From Streptomyces sp. VRA16 Mangrove soil (lineage in GTDB: Bacteria > Actinomycetota > Actinomycetes > Streptomycetales > Streptomycetaceae): a stretch of DNA of 64,000 bases. Under the pieces are notes generated by a model. It saw only the letters and a program-made list of their open reading frames with translations, did no database searches and was not told the DNA's origin. The first letter of the stretch is position 1. Each line of letters opens with the position of its first letter. The stretch lies in the NCBI RefSeq assembly GCF_017377775.1, contig NZ_JAFVLN010000002.1, forward strand, positions 682,001 through 746,000. The letters are read 5' to 3'. Position numbers and translations under genes: made by a program. This document shows, one piece after another, positions 17,501-25,166 of the stretch.

Positions 17501-18642
17501 GCCCGACCCGGGTCACTCCGCAGCGCACCCGGGAGAACCGCTGGGTGGATCTCGGTGCCTTCCGCTTCACCGGCACGCCTAAGGTCTCCTTGAGCAACAT
17601 CACGGCGGACGGCAACGGCACGGAGGACGTGGCCTGGGACGCGGTCGCCTTCCAGCCGCTGCCCGGGAAGCCCGCGCACCAGATCGTGGCGATGGGCGAC
17701 TCGTTCTCCTCGGGCGAGGGGGCGTCCGTCACGGGTGGCGGCGACTACTACCGGGAGACCGACTACCGGGACACGAACAACCCGGCCACGCGCGACGCCT
17801 GCCACCGCTCCACGAAGGCATGGTCGCGCCAGGCCACCCTGCCCGGCACCGGCAAGTCCGTCGGTGCGCTGGCGGACAGCCGTGACCCGTCGATGGACTA
17901 CCTGTTCATCGCGTGCTCGGGAGCCCGCACCTACAACATGCTCCCCGGCAGCAAGTCCCAGTACGGCGAACTCCCGCAGCTCGACAAGGGATACCTGGAC
18001 CAGCACACCGACCTGGTGACACTGTCGGCCGGAGGCAACGACGCCCAGTTCACGGACGTCTTCAAGAGCTGCTATATCGCCATCGCCGCCAAGCTGGGGT
18101 GCAAGGACGCCGACATCGAGGAGTTGGCGGCGGACGGCACACCTCTGGGGCGTCGGTCACCGTCGCTGGCCACGTACCTTCCCGACCGGTTCAAAAAGGT
18201 GGTGCGACCGCAGGTGGTGAAGGTCCTCGCGGCCATCCACGAGAAGGCGCCGCAGGCCAAGATCGTGCTGATGGGGTATCCGCCGCTGCTGGAGAACCAC
18301 GGCGCGTGCGTCCTCCTGGACTCGTACGACAACGCCACGTGGCTGAACTCGATCGGCGACGTGCTGCTCAGCGAGCTCGACGGCGCCGTCGCCGACGCCC
18401 GCGCCCAGGGCGTGGACGTCGTGTTCTCCAATCCGAAGCAGCAGTTCGCGGGCAAGGGCATCTGCGGCAGTCCCGAGACCGTGCACGGATTCGTCAACGA
18501 CTACACCGAGAGTGACACCCCGCTGGTCGAGACCGATCTGATCAAGGCGGGCACGTCGGCCCAGTCCTTCCATCCGAAGATCGAGGGGGCCCGCCTCTTC
18601 GCCGACTCGTTCGAGCAGACCATGCGCAACCTGGCCGGCTGA
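14548..18642 (+). CDS. very large secreted protein: transglycosylase-like, golvesin/xanthan-lyase-type and SGNH hydrolase domains
   Basis: 1364 residues from the GTG at 14548, preceded by GGAAGAGAAGAG. Residues 1-35 form an export signal ending in PAQA-Q. Residues 60-440 form a repetitive beta-rich region without a catalytic signature that I recognise. Residues about 480-750 look like a lytic-transglycosylase fold: MLGVTAQESNMWQATRF has the candidate catalytic Glu559, followed by CGYGITQITDGM. Residues about 880-1040 resemble the golvesin/xanthan-lyase accessory beta-sandwich (YVVGG, RWVDLGAFRF, DVAWDAVAFQPL). Residues about 1045-1364 are an SGNH/GDSL esterase: AMGDSFSSGEG with Ser1052, LSAGGNDAQF, and a C-terminal SFHPKIEG with His1342. 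Wall remodelling plus deacylation is plausible. It is monocistronic and closed by a hairpin. Confidence 0.82.
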   Translation: MTPDSRRTRRRVSVLSVLAAMAVAAPLALPAQAQEPTARGATASGQHKPADKAPASRRALPDDKPPTAVPRATRRAVVGSTSDRAWTTSGDATGLHLLVADARAGYAWKTAATLSEPGFETDTWIGNACVTESGRRAVVAYAPRTFTNKPDLMSRGAFTAVVDLTTGKVTKLPVQASLSYFSPGCGAGEKAVLSQFTDDNDKNNATRLLTVDAAGAKAGKPLKLKGQLTSAIPYEDGQLIAAEGASLVRIGADGTRRRIARTAHVPFQIVRDAAGGISFIDRPAGTARGSKASTAARAEVKHLTARTVRATGHDRPRPARTVATGRLTELDLTSSASGEVFVTGKARGKGPLPAHLHNPGTLAKGATIGVRAGSAVVSRWARGKNTPFQAQQATTERTVITDLTVLSTGRKVTLRALPAAAPVSAARLSQGSALSPSLRLAGSAPSKTGAKTGTKAAFASPTDPVEAERTCSVPRGDLRKQAFQPTPRQIEWAVDQAVIGALNPLIYRQPNWKSMGMAGYNPQSLFPLRPLSGDPNGYPDKADNWHIPASIMLGVTAQESNMWQATRFAVPGVTANPLIGNYYGTPREPSGEVRDPWAIDWANADCGYGITQITDGMRLPGHGQSTLTPAQQEAAALDYTANIAAGVDKLSEKWNQTRDAGLVVNNGKPQHIENWYFALWAYNSGFYPEASAADNKGQWGVGWTNNPANPLWKANRTPFLESETGGDDYSDAAHPQDWPYQEKVMGWAARPPSVVFKPGTMAAGYKAAWWNSNAYRSAGLRPADENFCDATNYCNPVLIGPNDANKPGLGACTRDDLHCWLHHSVQWKNCDQAQCGTAVHRFDTTYPEQPDENSYPPKCVAGLPSNALVVDDVPTGVRPAGSDARSCGTITSAGTFALSFAESNGTYPGKIDLHQIGAGYGNHFWFSHTQSPVGENGQRLYTKGTWTLGQNIPGSGWARVMVHMPDHGAHTRQAQYVVGGTDSTSPTRVTPQRTRENRWVDLGAFRFTGTPKVSLSNITADGNGTEDVAWDAVAFQPLPGKPAHQIVAMGDSFSSGEGASVTGGGDYYRETDYRDTNNPATRDACHRSTKAWSRQATLPGTGKSVGALADSRDPSMDYLFIACSGARTYNMLPGSKSQYGELPQLDKGYLDQHTDLVTLSAGGNDAQFTDVFKSCYIAIAAKLGCKDADIEELAADGTPLGRRSPSLATYLPDRFKKVVRPQVVKVLAAIHEKAPQAKIVLMGYPPLLENHGACVLLDSYDNATWLNSIGDVLLSELDGAVADARAQGVDVVFSNPKQQFAGKGICGSPETVHGFVNDYTESDTPLVETDLIKAGTSAQSFHPKIEGARLFADSFEQTMRNLAG

Positions 18643-18650
18643 GCCGGCCG

Positions 18651-18695
18651 CACACGAGAAGGCCCGGGGAGTGACTCCCCGGGCCTTCTTGTGTG
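18651..18695. terminator. bidirectional hairpin terminator
   Basis: Arms 18657-18671 and 18675-18689 pair perfectly around TGA (arm AGAAGGCCCGGGGAG). CACAC/GTGTG extends the stem after one mismatch. It lies between the convergent genes ending at 18642 and 18728. Confidence 0.88.
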
Positions 18696-18727
18696 CACGA
18701 CCGACGACGGACTCACAGCCTGACGGG

Positions 18728-19672
18728 CTACGAGAGAACCTTGCGGGCCTCGGTGAGCGAGCGGTCGAGGGCGCGGCGCGCGGTGTTCAGCCGGTCGGCG
18801 TGCTCGCGCACGTACCGCCGCTGCAACCGGGTCTCGGCCGCGTGCCAGGTCTCGGCGACCGGCAGCCGGGCGCGGCAGCCGATGTCCGCCAGGGCGACGG
18901 CGGTCTCCGTCCCGGTCACTTTGTGCGGCTGGCGTCCGAACCGCGGGTCGTCGAACAGTTGCACCGGGGTCTTGTAGGTGAAGCCCTTGTCCTTCATGCA
19001 GGCCGACCAGCGGCGGAACACGGCCCGCACGGCGGGGTCCCGCGTCGCCGCCGGGAACGATCGGCTGTACAGGTCGGCCGCAAGAGGTGAGACGCCGTAG
19101 GTGGTGGTTCGGAGCCGGTCGCGGGCCTCGGTGAAGCAGCCTCCGTGCGGCACCTTCCGGCCGCGGTAGGTGCCGTCGCGCACCTCCTTCCCGGCCGCGT
19201 CTCGTGCTTCCGGAGGCAGATCGGTGCCGCCGAGGACGACTTCCTGGTCGGGTGAGAGCGCGGGGGCCTTCGCTTCGGCGCGCATCGCCCGGTCGTGGCG
19301 ACGCTGCTGGGCGGCGTCGGGCTGGAAGCCGCGAGTGGCGGCGAGCCGGGCGTCGTGGATGCCGTAGCGCCAGTCCATGCTGTTGCGCGGGCCGACGACG
19401 GGGAGGTCGGCCGGGGGCCGCCAGTCGATGGCGAAGCGCCGCATGCAGGCGCGGACGAGTCGGTGTTCGGCCCGCAGGAGGATCTGCCGTTCCTCCTCGG
19501 TCGGCTGGTACGCCGTCAGCGGCAGCGTCCAGCGTGAGGTGTCGGGTGCGTCGTGAGGGAGGGCAGGGGACGTCCTGTCCCGGTCCGGGGAGCATCCGGT
19601 CGCGACGAGTGCCGCGACGACAGCGGCCAGGACGGTGATCCGTGACAGGGCGGGGCGACGGTATCGGGACAC
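18728..19672 (-). CDS. lipoprotein, paralogue of 39470-40357
   Basis: 314 residues from the GTG at 19672, preceded by GGAGAAC. Residues 1-26 form a lipoprotein signal with lipobox LVATGC. The mature part is helical and charged. Conserved-looking landmarks are LVRACMRRFAIDW, VFRRWSACMKDKGFTY and DIGCRARL, so several cysteines sit in W/M-rich contexts. The protein at 39470 has the same layout (lipobox, then CVAQGAAVRRELIG, FAGLGDCF and IYATCMKP). I do not know a named family. Last gene of a minus-strand run with the I36-like and the two AMIN-like genes (113 bp behind the former). Probably anchored to the outer face of the membrane. Confidence 0.72.
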   Translation of the reverse strand: MSRYRRPALSRITVLAAVVAALVATGCSPDRDRTSPALPHDAPDTSRWTLPLTAYQPTEEERQILLRAEHRLVRACMRRFAIDWRPPADLPVVGPRNSMDWRYGIHDARLAATRGFQPDAAQQRRHDRAMRAEAKAPALSPDQEVVLGGTDLPPEARDAAGKEVRDGTYRGRKVPHGGCFTEARDRLRTTTYGVSPLAADLYSRSFPAATRDPAVRAVFRRWSACMKDKGFTYKTPVQLFDDPRFGRQPHKVTGTETAVALADIGCRARLPVAETWHAAETRLQRRYVREHADRLNTARRALDRSLTEARKVLS

Positions 19673-19785
19673 GCGGGTTCTCCGGTCGCGGGAAGAGGGC
19701 GGGAACGCGGCAGCGGCCCAGGTCGCCCTGGGCCGCTGCCGGAGCAGGCGTACTGCTCGGGAGGGATCGAACAGATCTGCCGGTC

Positions 19786-20319
19786 TCAGCTGAGGCGGCA
19801 GGAGGCGAAGTTGACGGAGCGGTTGTTGTTCGCCGTCACTCCGAGATTGCGCCCGGTCCGGGGCGACAGGGTGTCCGCGTAACCCGAGGACGCACCCTGG
19901 TAGCCCTTGTAGTAGTAGCTGGTGGCGCAGTAGCCGATGTACCAGTTGTAGGCGGACGCGGCGTTGTTCGCGACCTCCTGGCCCCGGCCGTCGGAGGGAC
20001 CGCCGCAGAACAACAGAGGTGCCGAGTATGAGGTGTTGCTCACCGACTTGAGGTCCCAGATGGGCTGGCCGATGTTGATGAACGCTCCGCCGTAGTTCGA
20101 CCGGTAGTAGAAGCGGAAGCGGAAGTAGTCCGAGTGTTCGGCGCACCGGTGCTCGATGCCCTCTTCCTCGTTGTAGGCGAACCAGATCTCGGCGTTCCGG
20201 TCGATCCTGGGGTCCTCCTCCGCGGAGGCGGAGGGTGCGGCGGCGAACAGGGCGAGCGCGCTCAGGCACACGGCTGTCCAGCGCAACAGGGCGACACGCA
20301 GGCGGTGTTCTCTCTTCAT
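19786..20319 (-). CDS. small secreted protein, possibly peptidase-inhibitor I36 / crystallin-like
   Basis: 177 residues. A Sec signal peptide ends near residue 33 (PSASA-E). The mature part is rich in Tyr, Asn and Gly, with FYYRSNYGGAFINIG and NNAASAYNWYIG. This resembles the two Greek-key motifs of family I36 (SMPI-type) inhibitors and beta/gamma-crystallins, with four cysteines that could form two disulfides. The assignment to I36 is by motif resemblance only. It starts 44 bp behind the second AMIN-like gene, so it should share its mRNA. Extracellular; the target protease, if any, is unknown. Confidence 0.6.
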   Translation of the reverse strand: MKREHRLRVALLRWTAVCLSALALFAAAPSASAEEDPRIDRNAEIWFAYNEEEGIEHRCAEHSDYFRFRFYYRSNYGGAFINIGQPIWDLKSVSNTSYSAPLLFCGGPSDGRGQEVANNAASAYNWYIGYCATSYYYKGYQGASSGYADTLSPRTGRNLGVTANNNRSVNFASCRLS

Positions 20320-20363
20320 GTGGGGTTCTTTCTCATGGCAGGGAGGCGGGACCGCAGGCAGGG

Positions 20364-20951
20364 TCAGTGGTAGACGTCGATCACGAGACGGTTGGGGTTG
20401 CTCAGGAAGAAGACGTGGTAGTCGCTCAGGTCACCCAGAGCCAGACCGAAGCCGGCGTAGCCCTCGTAGCTGCCGAGGACGGCGTAGCCCTTGACGGAGG
20501 GCATGTCCAGCACCTTCGGGGTGGCGCCGATGAACGCGTCGGCGCCGCTGGTCGTGAGGGTGGTGGCTCCGGAAAAGTTCAGGGTCAGGTAGGTCTTGCC
20601 GTTGAGGGGGATACGCGGGCGCTCCTCGCTCCCGTCGCCGAGGGCGTAGAGGCCCGTGCCTCCGAGGTCCTGAAACACGATCTTGGGGAGGTTCGGGCCT
20701 GCGAGGTCGACGACGATCCGGTCGTAGTCGGCGTAGGCGCCCGTCCGGACGCGGACGAAGCAGGCCGCCTCGCAGTCGGGTGTGATGGTCGTCGCCGTGG
20801 CGGTGACCGCGGTGGTGGCACTGGGGGTCACGGTGGTGGCCGAGGCCGAGGGCACGAGGCCGGCCAGCAGGATGCCGGCCAGGGCGCCACCGGTGGTGAG
20901 AAGCCGTGACACCGGGGCGGCCCGGCGTGTGAGTGCACGGGAGGAGGGCAT
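20364..20951 (-). CDS. secreted AMIN-like domain protein, copy 2
   Basis: 195 residues with a 39-residue signal region. The mature part starts with a Thr/Ala-rich linker, then CEAACFVRVRTGAYADYDRI, and ends FLSNPNRLVIDVYH. The all-beta layout with a terminal NRLVIDVY strand matches AMIN-like domains, which in other secreted proteins attach to the cell envelope. It is a near copy of the gene at 20996-21586. Both carry GAGGAGGGC directly before the ATG, partly inside the ribosome-site window. It differs from copy 1 mainly in the middle (VVDLAGPNLPKIVFQDLGG). There is no catalytic domain. Confidence 0.74.
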   Translation of the reverse strand: MPSSRALTRRAAPVSRLLTTGGALAGILLAGLVPSASATTVTPSATTAVTATATTITPDCEAACFVRVRTGAYADYDRIVVDLAGPNLPKIVFQDLGGTGLYALGDGSEERPRIPLNGKTYLTLNFSGATTLTTSGADAFIGATPKVLDMPSVKGYAVLGSYEGYAGFGLALGDLSDYHVFFLSNPNRLVIDVYH

Positions 20952-20995
20952 GAGTGACTCCAGGTGATGGCAGGGAGGCGGGACCGCAGGCAGGG

Positions 20996-21586
20996 TCAGT
21001 GGTAGACGTCGATCACGAGCCGGTTGGGGTTGCTCAGGAAGAAGACGTGGTAGTCGCTCAGGTCGCCCAGAGCGAGACCGAATTTGGCGTGGCCCTCGAA
21101 GCTGCCGAGGACGGCGTAGCCCTTGACCGAGGGCATGTCCAGCACCTTCGGGGTGGCGCCGATGAACGCGGCGGCGCCGCTGGTCGTGTAGGTGGTGGCT
21201 CCGAAAAACTGCAGTGTCAAGTAGGTCTTGCCGTCGAGGGGGACACGCGGCTCACTCCCGTCCCCCTTGCCGCTCATGGGTGTGAGGCCTGTGCCTCCGA
21301 GGAACTCGTACTCGAGATAGGGGAGGTCCGGGCCTCCGAGGTCGACGACGATGCGGTCGTAGTCGGCGTAGGCGCCCGTCCGGACGCGGACGAAGCAGGC
21401 CGCATGGCAGTCGGGTGTGATGGTCGTCGCCGTGGCGGTGACCGCGGTGGTGGCACTGGGGGTCACGGTGGTGGCCGAGGCCGAGGGCACGAGGCCGGCC
21501 AGCAGGATGCCGGCCAGGGCGCCGCCGGTGGTGAGAAGCCGTGACACCGGGGCGGCGCGGCGTGTGAGAGCTCGGGAGGAGGGCAT
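20996..21586 (-). CDS. secreted AMIN-like domain protein, copy 1
   Basis: 196 residues from the ATG at 21586, preceded by a short leader and the promoter region at 21654-21705. The signal peptide, Thr-rich linker and AMIN-like beta domain are as in copy 2; the first 60 and last 60 residues are nearly the same. The variable middle is VVDLGGPDLPYLEYEFLGG. First gene of a minus-strand operon that continues with copy 2, the I36-like protein and the lipoprotein, with gaps of 44, 44 and 113 bp. Longer in-frame starts upstream lack a ribosome site and would spoil the signal peptide. Confidence 0.76.
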   Translation of the reverse strand: MPSSRALTRRAAPVSRLLTTGGALAGILLAGLVPSASATTVTPSATTAVTATATTITPDCHAACFVRVRTGAYADYDRIVVDLGGPDLPYLEYEFLGGTGLTPMSGKGDGSEPRVPLDGKTYLTLQFFGATTYTTSGAAAFIGATPKVLDMPSVKGYAVLGSFEGHAKFGLALGDLSDYHVFFLSNPNRLVIDVYH

Positions 21587-21653
21587 GGCTGACTCCAGGT
21601 GGAGGAAGGGGTTGTGTCGGGGAACGGGCGGTGCGCCTGCCGACACCGGAACC

Positions 21654-21705
21654 CTAGAAGCAGTTGTGGGCCCAGCCCTCGTCCCGCCCGTCCCCAGGAC
21701 GTCCC
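21654..21705 (-). promoter_or_regulatory. promoter of the AMIN operon with GGGAC repeats
   Basis: On the minus strand a good -10, TAGGGT (21659-21654), stands about 70 bp before the ATG. Upstream of it GGGAC cores occur at 21705-21701, 21694-21690 and 21685-21681, with steps of 11 and 9 bp. The spacing is less regular than in the heptamer boxes. Confidence 0.5.
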
Positions 21706-21762
21706 GTCGGCCGCGGCCGATCGCCGCTGTCCGCACGCCCTGCCCCGGCTCCCGGCTCCCGG

Positions 21763-21807
21763 ACGTTGAAGGATCGTTGGCGCCGCGTTGAGCGGGAGAG
21801 CGAACAT
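21763..21807 (+). promoter_or_regulatory. SARP-type triple heptamer promoter
   Basis: Heptamers ACGTTGA (21763), TCGTTGG (21774) and GCGTTGA (21785), at 11-bp steps, are followed after 10 nt by GAACAT (21802-21807). From 21785 on, the sequence is related to 40633-40690, including GGAACGGGAAGGACGC before the start codon. Confidence 0.75.
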
Positions 21808-21848
21808 GCCCCGCCGGATACAAGGGCATGGAACGGGAAGGACGCGGC

Positions 21849-22325
21849 ATGGCAGACCGCCATGGCGACGCAGCCCGCCCGCGGGAGCACACGAACCCGT
21901 GGGACGAGCTCACAGCCGAGATGAAACGCATCAAGGACACGACGAACCTCAGCTACGCGACGCTCGCCAGGCGCACGCACTACAGCAGGTCCTCCTGGGA
22001 AAGGTTCCTGAACCAGAAGCAGTTGCCGACGCGCGTGGCGATCGAGCAGTTCGCCGCTGCCGCGGAGCAGGACGTACAGCCGTTGCTGGCACGCTTCGAG
22101 CAGTGCCTGGCCCACGTGGAGGCCGAACGCGGTTCTTCCCGCCATCCGGCCGACGCAGGGCAGTGCGGTGCGGGGTCCCCCGCAGGATGTTCCGGACACC
22201 TGTCCGGCGCCCAACTCCGGGCGCTGGCGCTGGCCTCGGCGGCCGGTGCCGTGCTGGGCAGTCTCCTCACTCTCGCCGCCGCACGCCCCCGCCCGGTGCG
22301 ACAGCGACGTGGCGCGACGGTGTGA
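21849..22325 (+). CDS. membrane-anchored XRE-type HTH protein
   Basis: 158 residues from the ATG at 21849, chosen because GGGAAGGA precedes it; the ATG at 21828 has none. Residues about 18-75 form an XRE-like HTH (LSYATLARRTHYSRSSWERF, followed by LPTRVAIEQFAAAAE). A linker rich in Gly, Ser and Cys leads to one transmembrane helix at residues about 122-142 (ALALASAAGAVLGSLLTLAA) and a short basic tail. A DNA-binding domain tethered to the membrane suggests a surface-signal regulator or a scaffold. The promoter has a SARP box. It is convergent with the SARP-STAND gene, whose stop lies 9 bp away. Confidence 0.78.
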   Translation: MADRHGDAARPREHTNPWDELTAEMKRIKDTTNLSYATLARRTHYSRSSWERFLNQKQLPTRVAIEQFAAAAEQDVQPLLARFEQCLAHVEAERGSSRHPADAGQCGAGSPAGCSGHLSGAQLRALALASAAGAVLGSLLTLAAARPRPVRQRRGATV

Positions 22326-22334
22326 GACGGTCCG

Positions 22335-25166
22335 TCAGTGGCCCTGTTCCGTGAGCCGGCGCAGGGCCGTGCGGCTTTCCTCGGCCCGTCTCGTCAGGTG
22401 GTGGCGCCGCCCCAGTTCCAGGTAGGCCTCCCAGCTCTCCCGCGCCTCGTCCCATTCGAGGAACTGCTCGTGGGCCGTGGCCATGGAGCGCAGGCAGTCC
22501 GCGGTACCGGAGTAGTCATTCATCCTCTGTCGGACCTCCAGTGCCTCCGACAACGCGTCGAACGCCTCTTCACGTCGTCCGAGGAGGGCAAGTACGTCAC
22601 CGAGCCGGGTGAGGCTGTCGGCGAGGAGGATGCTGTGACCGGCCTTTCTGAGCAGATCGGCCGCCTGCCGGTGCTCCTCGGCGGCCTGCTCGTGTTCGCC
22701 GCGCAGCTGCCGCGCGACCGCGAGGCGGCTGAGGGAGAGCGCCTCGATGCGCACGTCACCCGGCTCGGGGTTGAGTTCCAGGAACAACTCCCGGGAGCGC
22801 AGCGCGCACGCAAATGCCTGTTCGGCGTCCCCCAGCCGGGCGTGGGCCGCCGACATCCCGCCGAGGAGGGACGCCTCGGCGCGCAGGTCGCCGTGGCCAC
22901 TGAAGTGGTCCCAGGCAATGCGCAGATGGGCGAGGCAGGCCTCATTACGGGACGCCATGCCGTGCGCGACCGCGATCCGGCGGTGCAGCCACGCCTGCCC
23001 CAGGGTGTCGTCGTGCGCGCGGGCGATGTCCATCGCCTGATGCAGGCAGTGGTCCCACTCCCCCGTCCACCCGTGAGTGGTGGCGTACCCGAACAGGCCG
23101 GCGGCGAGACGCCACGCCATGTCGGAGCGGCCCAGTTCACCGGCGCGCGCGATTCCCTCGCGGATGGCCGGCAGTTCGCCCACGGACCAACGGATCGCCT
23201 CCTCGTCGTCGGCGAAGACGGGGGTCTCCTGAATCCGGCCGTCGTCGAGCGGCGGTGGCGTCTGCGTCTCCTTCGTGGCCGTGCGGCACGCCTCGGCCAC
23301 GGCCGCCGCGTACCAGGACAGCAGGCGTATCTGCGCCTCCCGCCGTTCCTGCGGCGACTCCTCCTCGGTGACGCGCCGCTCCGCGTACTCGCCGAGCAGG
23401 TCGTGCAGGGCGTAGTGGTCGGGCGCGGGGCTGTACGCGAGATGGGCGTCGGTCAGCAGGTCGAGCAGGACCGCGGCCCGGTGCACCGGTACGTCCAGCA
23501 GGGCGGCGGCGGCTTTCGGTGTGACCGGATGGGCCCACAGGCCGAGGAGTCGGAAGGCGCGCGCGGCCTGGCGTTCCAGGGGCAGGGCGCTGTCCCGCAT
23601 GGCCACGTAGCTCATGGAGAAGGCGCGCTCCACGTCGGCAGTGTCCATGGAGAGTGCCTCCAGCCGTCCTTGACGTGGTGTCAGGCGTCCGGCCAGCAGG
23701 GAGAGGGGCCACTGCGGCCGGGACAACAGCCGTCCGCCGACGATGGTCAGGGCCAGGGGGAGTCCGCCGCAGGCCGCCATGATCTCGTCGGCAGCGTCAG
23801 GTTCGGCGAGGAGTCGTTCGGCGCCGCACAGCGCGGACAGGAGGGCCCGCTGATCGCTGCGGGGCAGGGGAAGCAAGGTGACTGCGGCCGTGTCGGTCAG
23901 CCCGGGAAGCAGCTTGCGGCTGGTGATCAGGGCGACGCTGCGGCCGCCGACCGGGAGGAGAGGGGCCACCTGCCGCTTGTCGCGCACGTTGTCCAGGAGC
24001 AGCAGCACGCGGCGTCCGGCGAGTGCTTCCTGGAGGAGGAGGGCGCGGTCGTCGGTGTCGTCCGGCACCATCTCGGGGTGCATCCCGAGATCCGACAGGA
24101 AGCGGGCGATCACCTCCCCGGCGGGACGGGGCCGGGCACTGCAGTACCCGTGCAGGTCGGCGTAGAGGATGCCGTCCGGGAACTGGTCGCGCATGCGGTG
24201 GGCGACGTGCACGGCGAAGGCCGTCTTCCCCACACCTGCCATGCCCGAGACGACCACGGCCCGGGGCAGCCGGACGGGCGGGTCGCCTGCGCCGCCGAGC
24301 AGTGCCGTCACCTGCTCCCTCTCCTGGTCGCGCCCGACGAACGCGGTGCTCTCGCACGGCACTTGGAAGGGCGGTGTGGGACGGGCGGTGCTCGTGGTGG
24401 CGGTTCCGCGCGGGCCGGTGCGCAGGGCCGCGTAGGCACGCTGGGCGTCCGCTCCCGGTTCGACCCCGAGTTCGTCGGACAGGGTGCGGCGCAGCCGGTG
24501 GTAGACGGCGGCGGCGTCCGCCCTGCGACCGGACTGCCGGAGGGCCGACATCAGCCGCGCGTGGAGCCCCTCACGCAAGGGGTGTTCCGCCACAAGGGCG
24601 GTGAGCGGAGCCACAGCCTGCTGATGGCGCCCCTGGTGCAGTTCGGCGTCGAAGCGCCACTCAAGGATCTGCAGCCGTTCTTCGCAGAGTTGGTGCACGC
24701 GAAGCGCGGCCTCGTCCTGCTCCGCGAACGGATGGACGTCGGCCAGTGGTGTGCCGCGCCACAGGTACAGGGCGGCGGTGCTCTCCCTGAGCACCGCCGC
24801 CCAGTCCTCGCGCCGGTGTGCGCGCCGTGCGGCGTGCATCCGCGCGTCGAAGACGTCGATGTCCAGTTCGCCCTCGTGCACGCGGAGTTGGTACCCAGGT
24901 GGCACGGTCCGCAGACGCTCCTCGACGACGCCGTCCAGGGCGGGCAGCCCTCTGCGCAGCCGGGTGAGATGGTTGGCGAGTGCGGCGTCGGCGCTCGCCG
25001 GTACGTCGTCACCCCACAGCGCGGCCTTGAGCGCGTCGCGGGAGACCACCCGGTTGGGTCGTAGCAGCAGCGCCGCCAGCAGTGCGCGGACCTTGGGGCC
25101 GGACACCGGCTGTGGCGCCGTGCCGTCGTGCACGAACAGTGGGCCGAGCAGGCCGAACTTCACCAC
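22335..25166 (-). CDS. AfsR-type SARP-STAND transcriptional regulator
   Basis: About 943 residues from the GTG at 25166; GGCGGGGGGACAGA before it is the only good ribosome site (the GTG at 25199 has none). Residues 1-95 are an OmpR/SARP winged helix (FGLLGPLFVHDG, VSGPKVRALLAALLLRP). Residues 95-245 are the bacterial transcriptional activation domain, ending LGVEPGADAQRAYAAL. Residues about 280-600 are an NB-ARC ATPase with P-loop GMAGVGKTAF (Lys314) and Walker B VLLLLDNVRD. TPR-like repeats run from about 650 to the end. SARPs bind 11-bp-spaced heptamers and recruit RNA polymerase. Such heptamers occur at four promoters in this window, one next to this gene's convergent partner. An upstream kinase may phosphorylate it, as for AfsR; not visible here. 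Confidence 0.92.
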   Translation of the reverse strand: MVKFGLLGPLFVHDGTAPQPVSGPKVRALLAALLLRPNRVVSRDALKAALWGDDVPASADAALANHLTRLRRGLPALDGVVEERLRTVPPGYQLRVHEGELDIDVFDARMHAARRAHRREDWAAVLRESTAALYLWRGTPLADVHPFAEQDEAALRVHQLCEERLQILEWRFDAELHQGRHQQAVAPLTALVAEHPLREGLHARLMSALRQSGRRADAAAVYHRLRRTLSDELGVEPGADAQRAYAALRTGPRGTATTSTARPTPPFQVPCESTAFVGRDQEREQVTALLGGAGDPPVRLPRAVVVSGMAGVGKTAFAVHVAHRMRDQFPDGILYADLHGYCSARPRPAGEVIARFLSDLGMHPEMVPDDTDDRALLLQEALAGRRVLLLLDNVRDKRQVAPLLPVGGRSVALITSRKLLPGLTDTAAVTLLPLPRSDQRALLSALCGAERLLAEPDAADEIMAACGGLPLALTIVGGRLLSRPQWPLSLLAGRLTPRQGRLEALSMDTADVERAFSMSYVAMRDSALPLERQAARAFRLLGLWAHPVTPKAAAALLDVPVHRAAVLLDLLTDAHLAYSPAPDHYALHDLLGEYAERRVTEEESPQERREAQIRLLSWYAAAVAEACRTATKETQTPPPLDDGRIQETPVFADDEEAIRWSVGELPAIREGIARAGELGRSDMAWRLAAGLFGYATTHGWTGEWDHCLHQAMDIARAHDDTLGQAWLHRRIAVAHGMASRNEACLAHLRIAWDHFSGHGDLRAEASLLGGMSAAHARLGDAEQAFACALRSRELFLELNPEPGDVRIEALSLSRLAVARQLRGEHEQAAEEHRQAADLLRKAGHSILLADSLTRLGDVLALLGRREEAFDALSEALEVRQRMNDYSGTADCLRSMATAHEQFLEWDEARESWEAYLELGRRHHLTRRAEESRTALRRLTEQGH

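Larger units (their letters stand above)
20338..21586 (-). repeat. tandem duplication, unit 632 bp
   Basis: Sequence from 20338 (GGCAGGGAGGCGGGACCGCA) recurs 632 bp later at 20970, including the stop codons (20364 and 20996), the downstream spacer and most of both genes. The two starts differ by 635 bp, so one codon was gained or lost. The duplication is recent and includes the intergenic spacer. Confidence 0.88.

Noticed and set aside
15925..18006. 693-codon open frame on the minus strand
   Set aside because: It lies fully opposite the secreted transglycosylase/SGNH gene, has Val/Arg/Gly-rich composition and no known motif; a GC-codon mirror frame.
22338..25064. 908-codon open frame on the plus strand
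   Set aside because: Exactly antisense to the SARP-STAND gene, low complexity and no domain.
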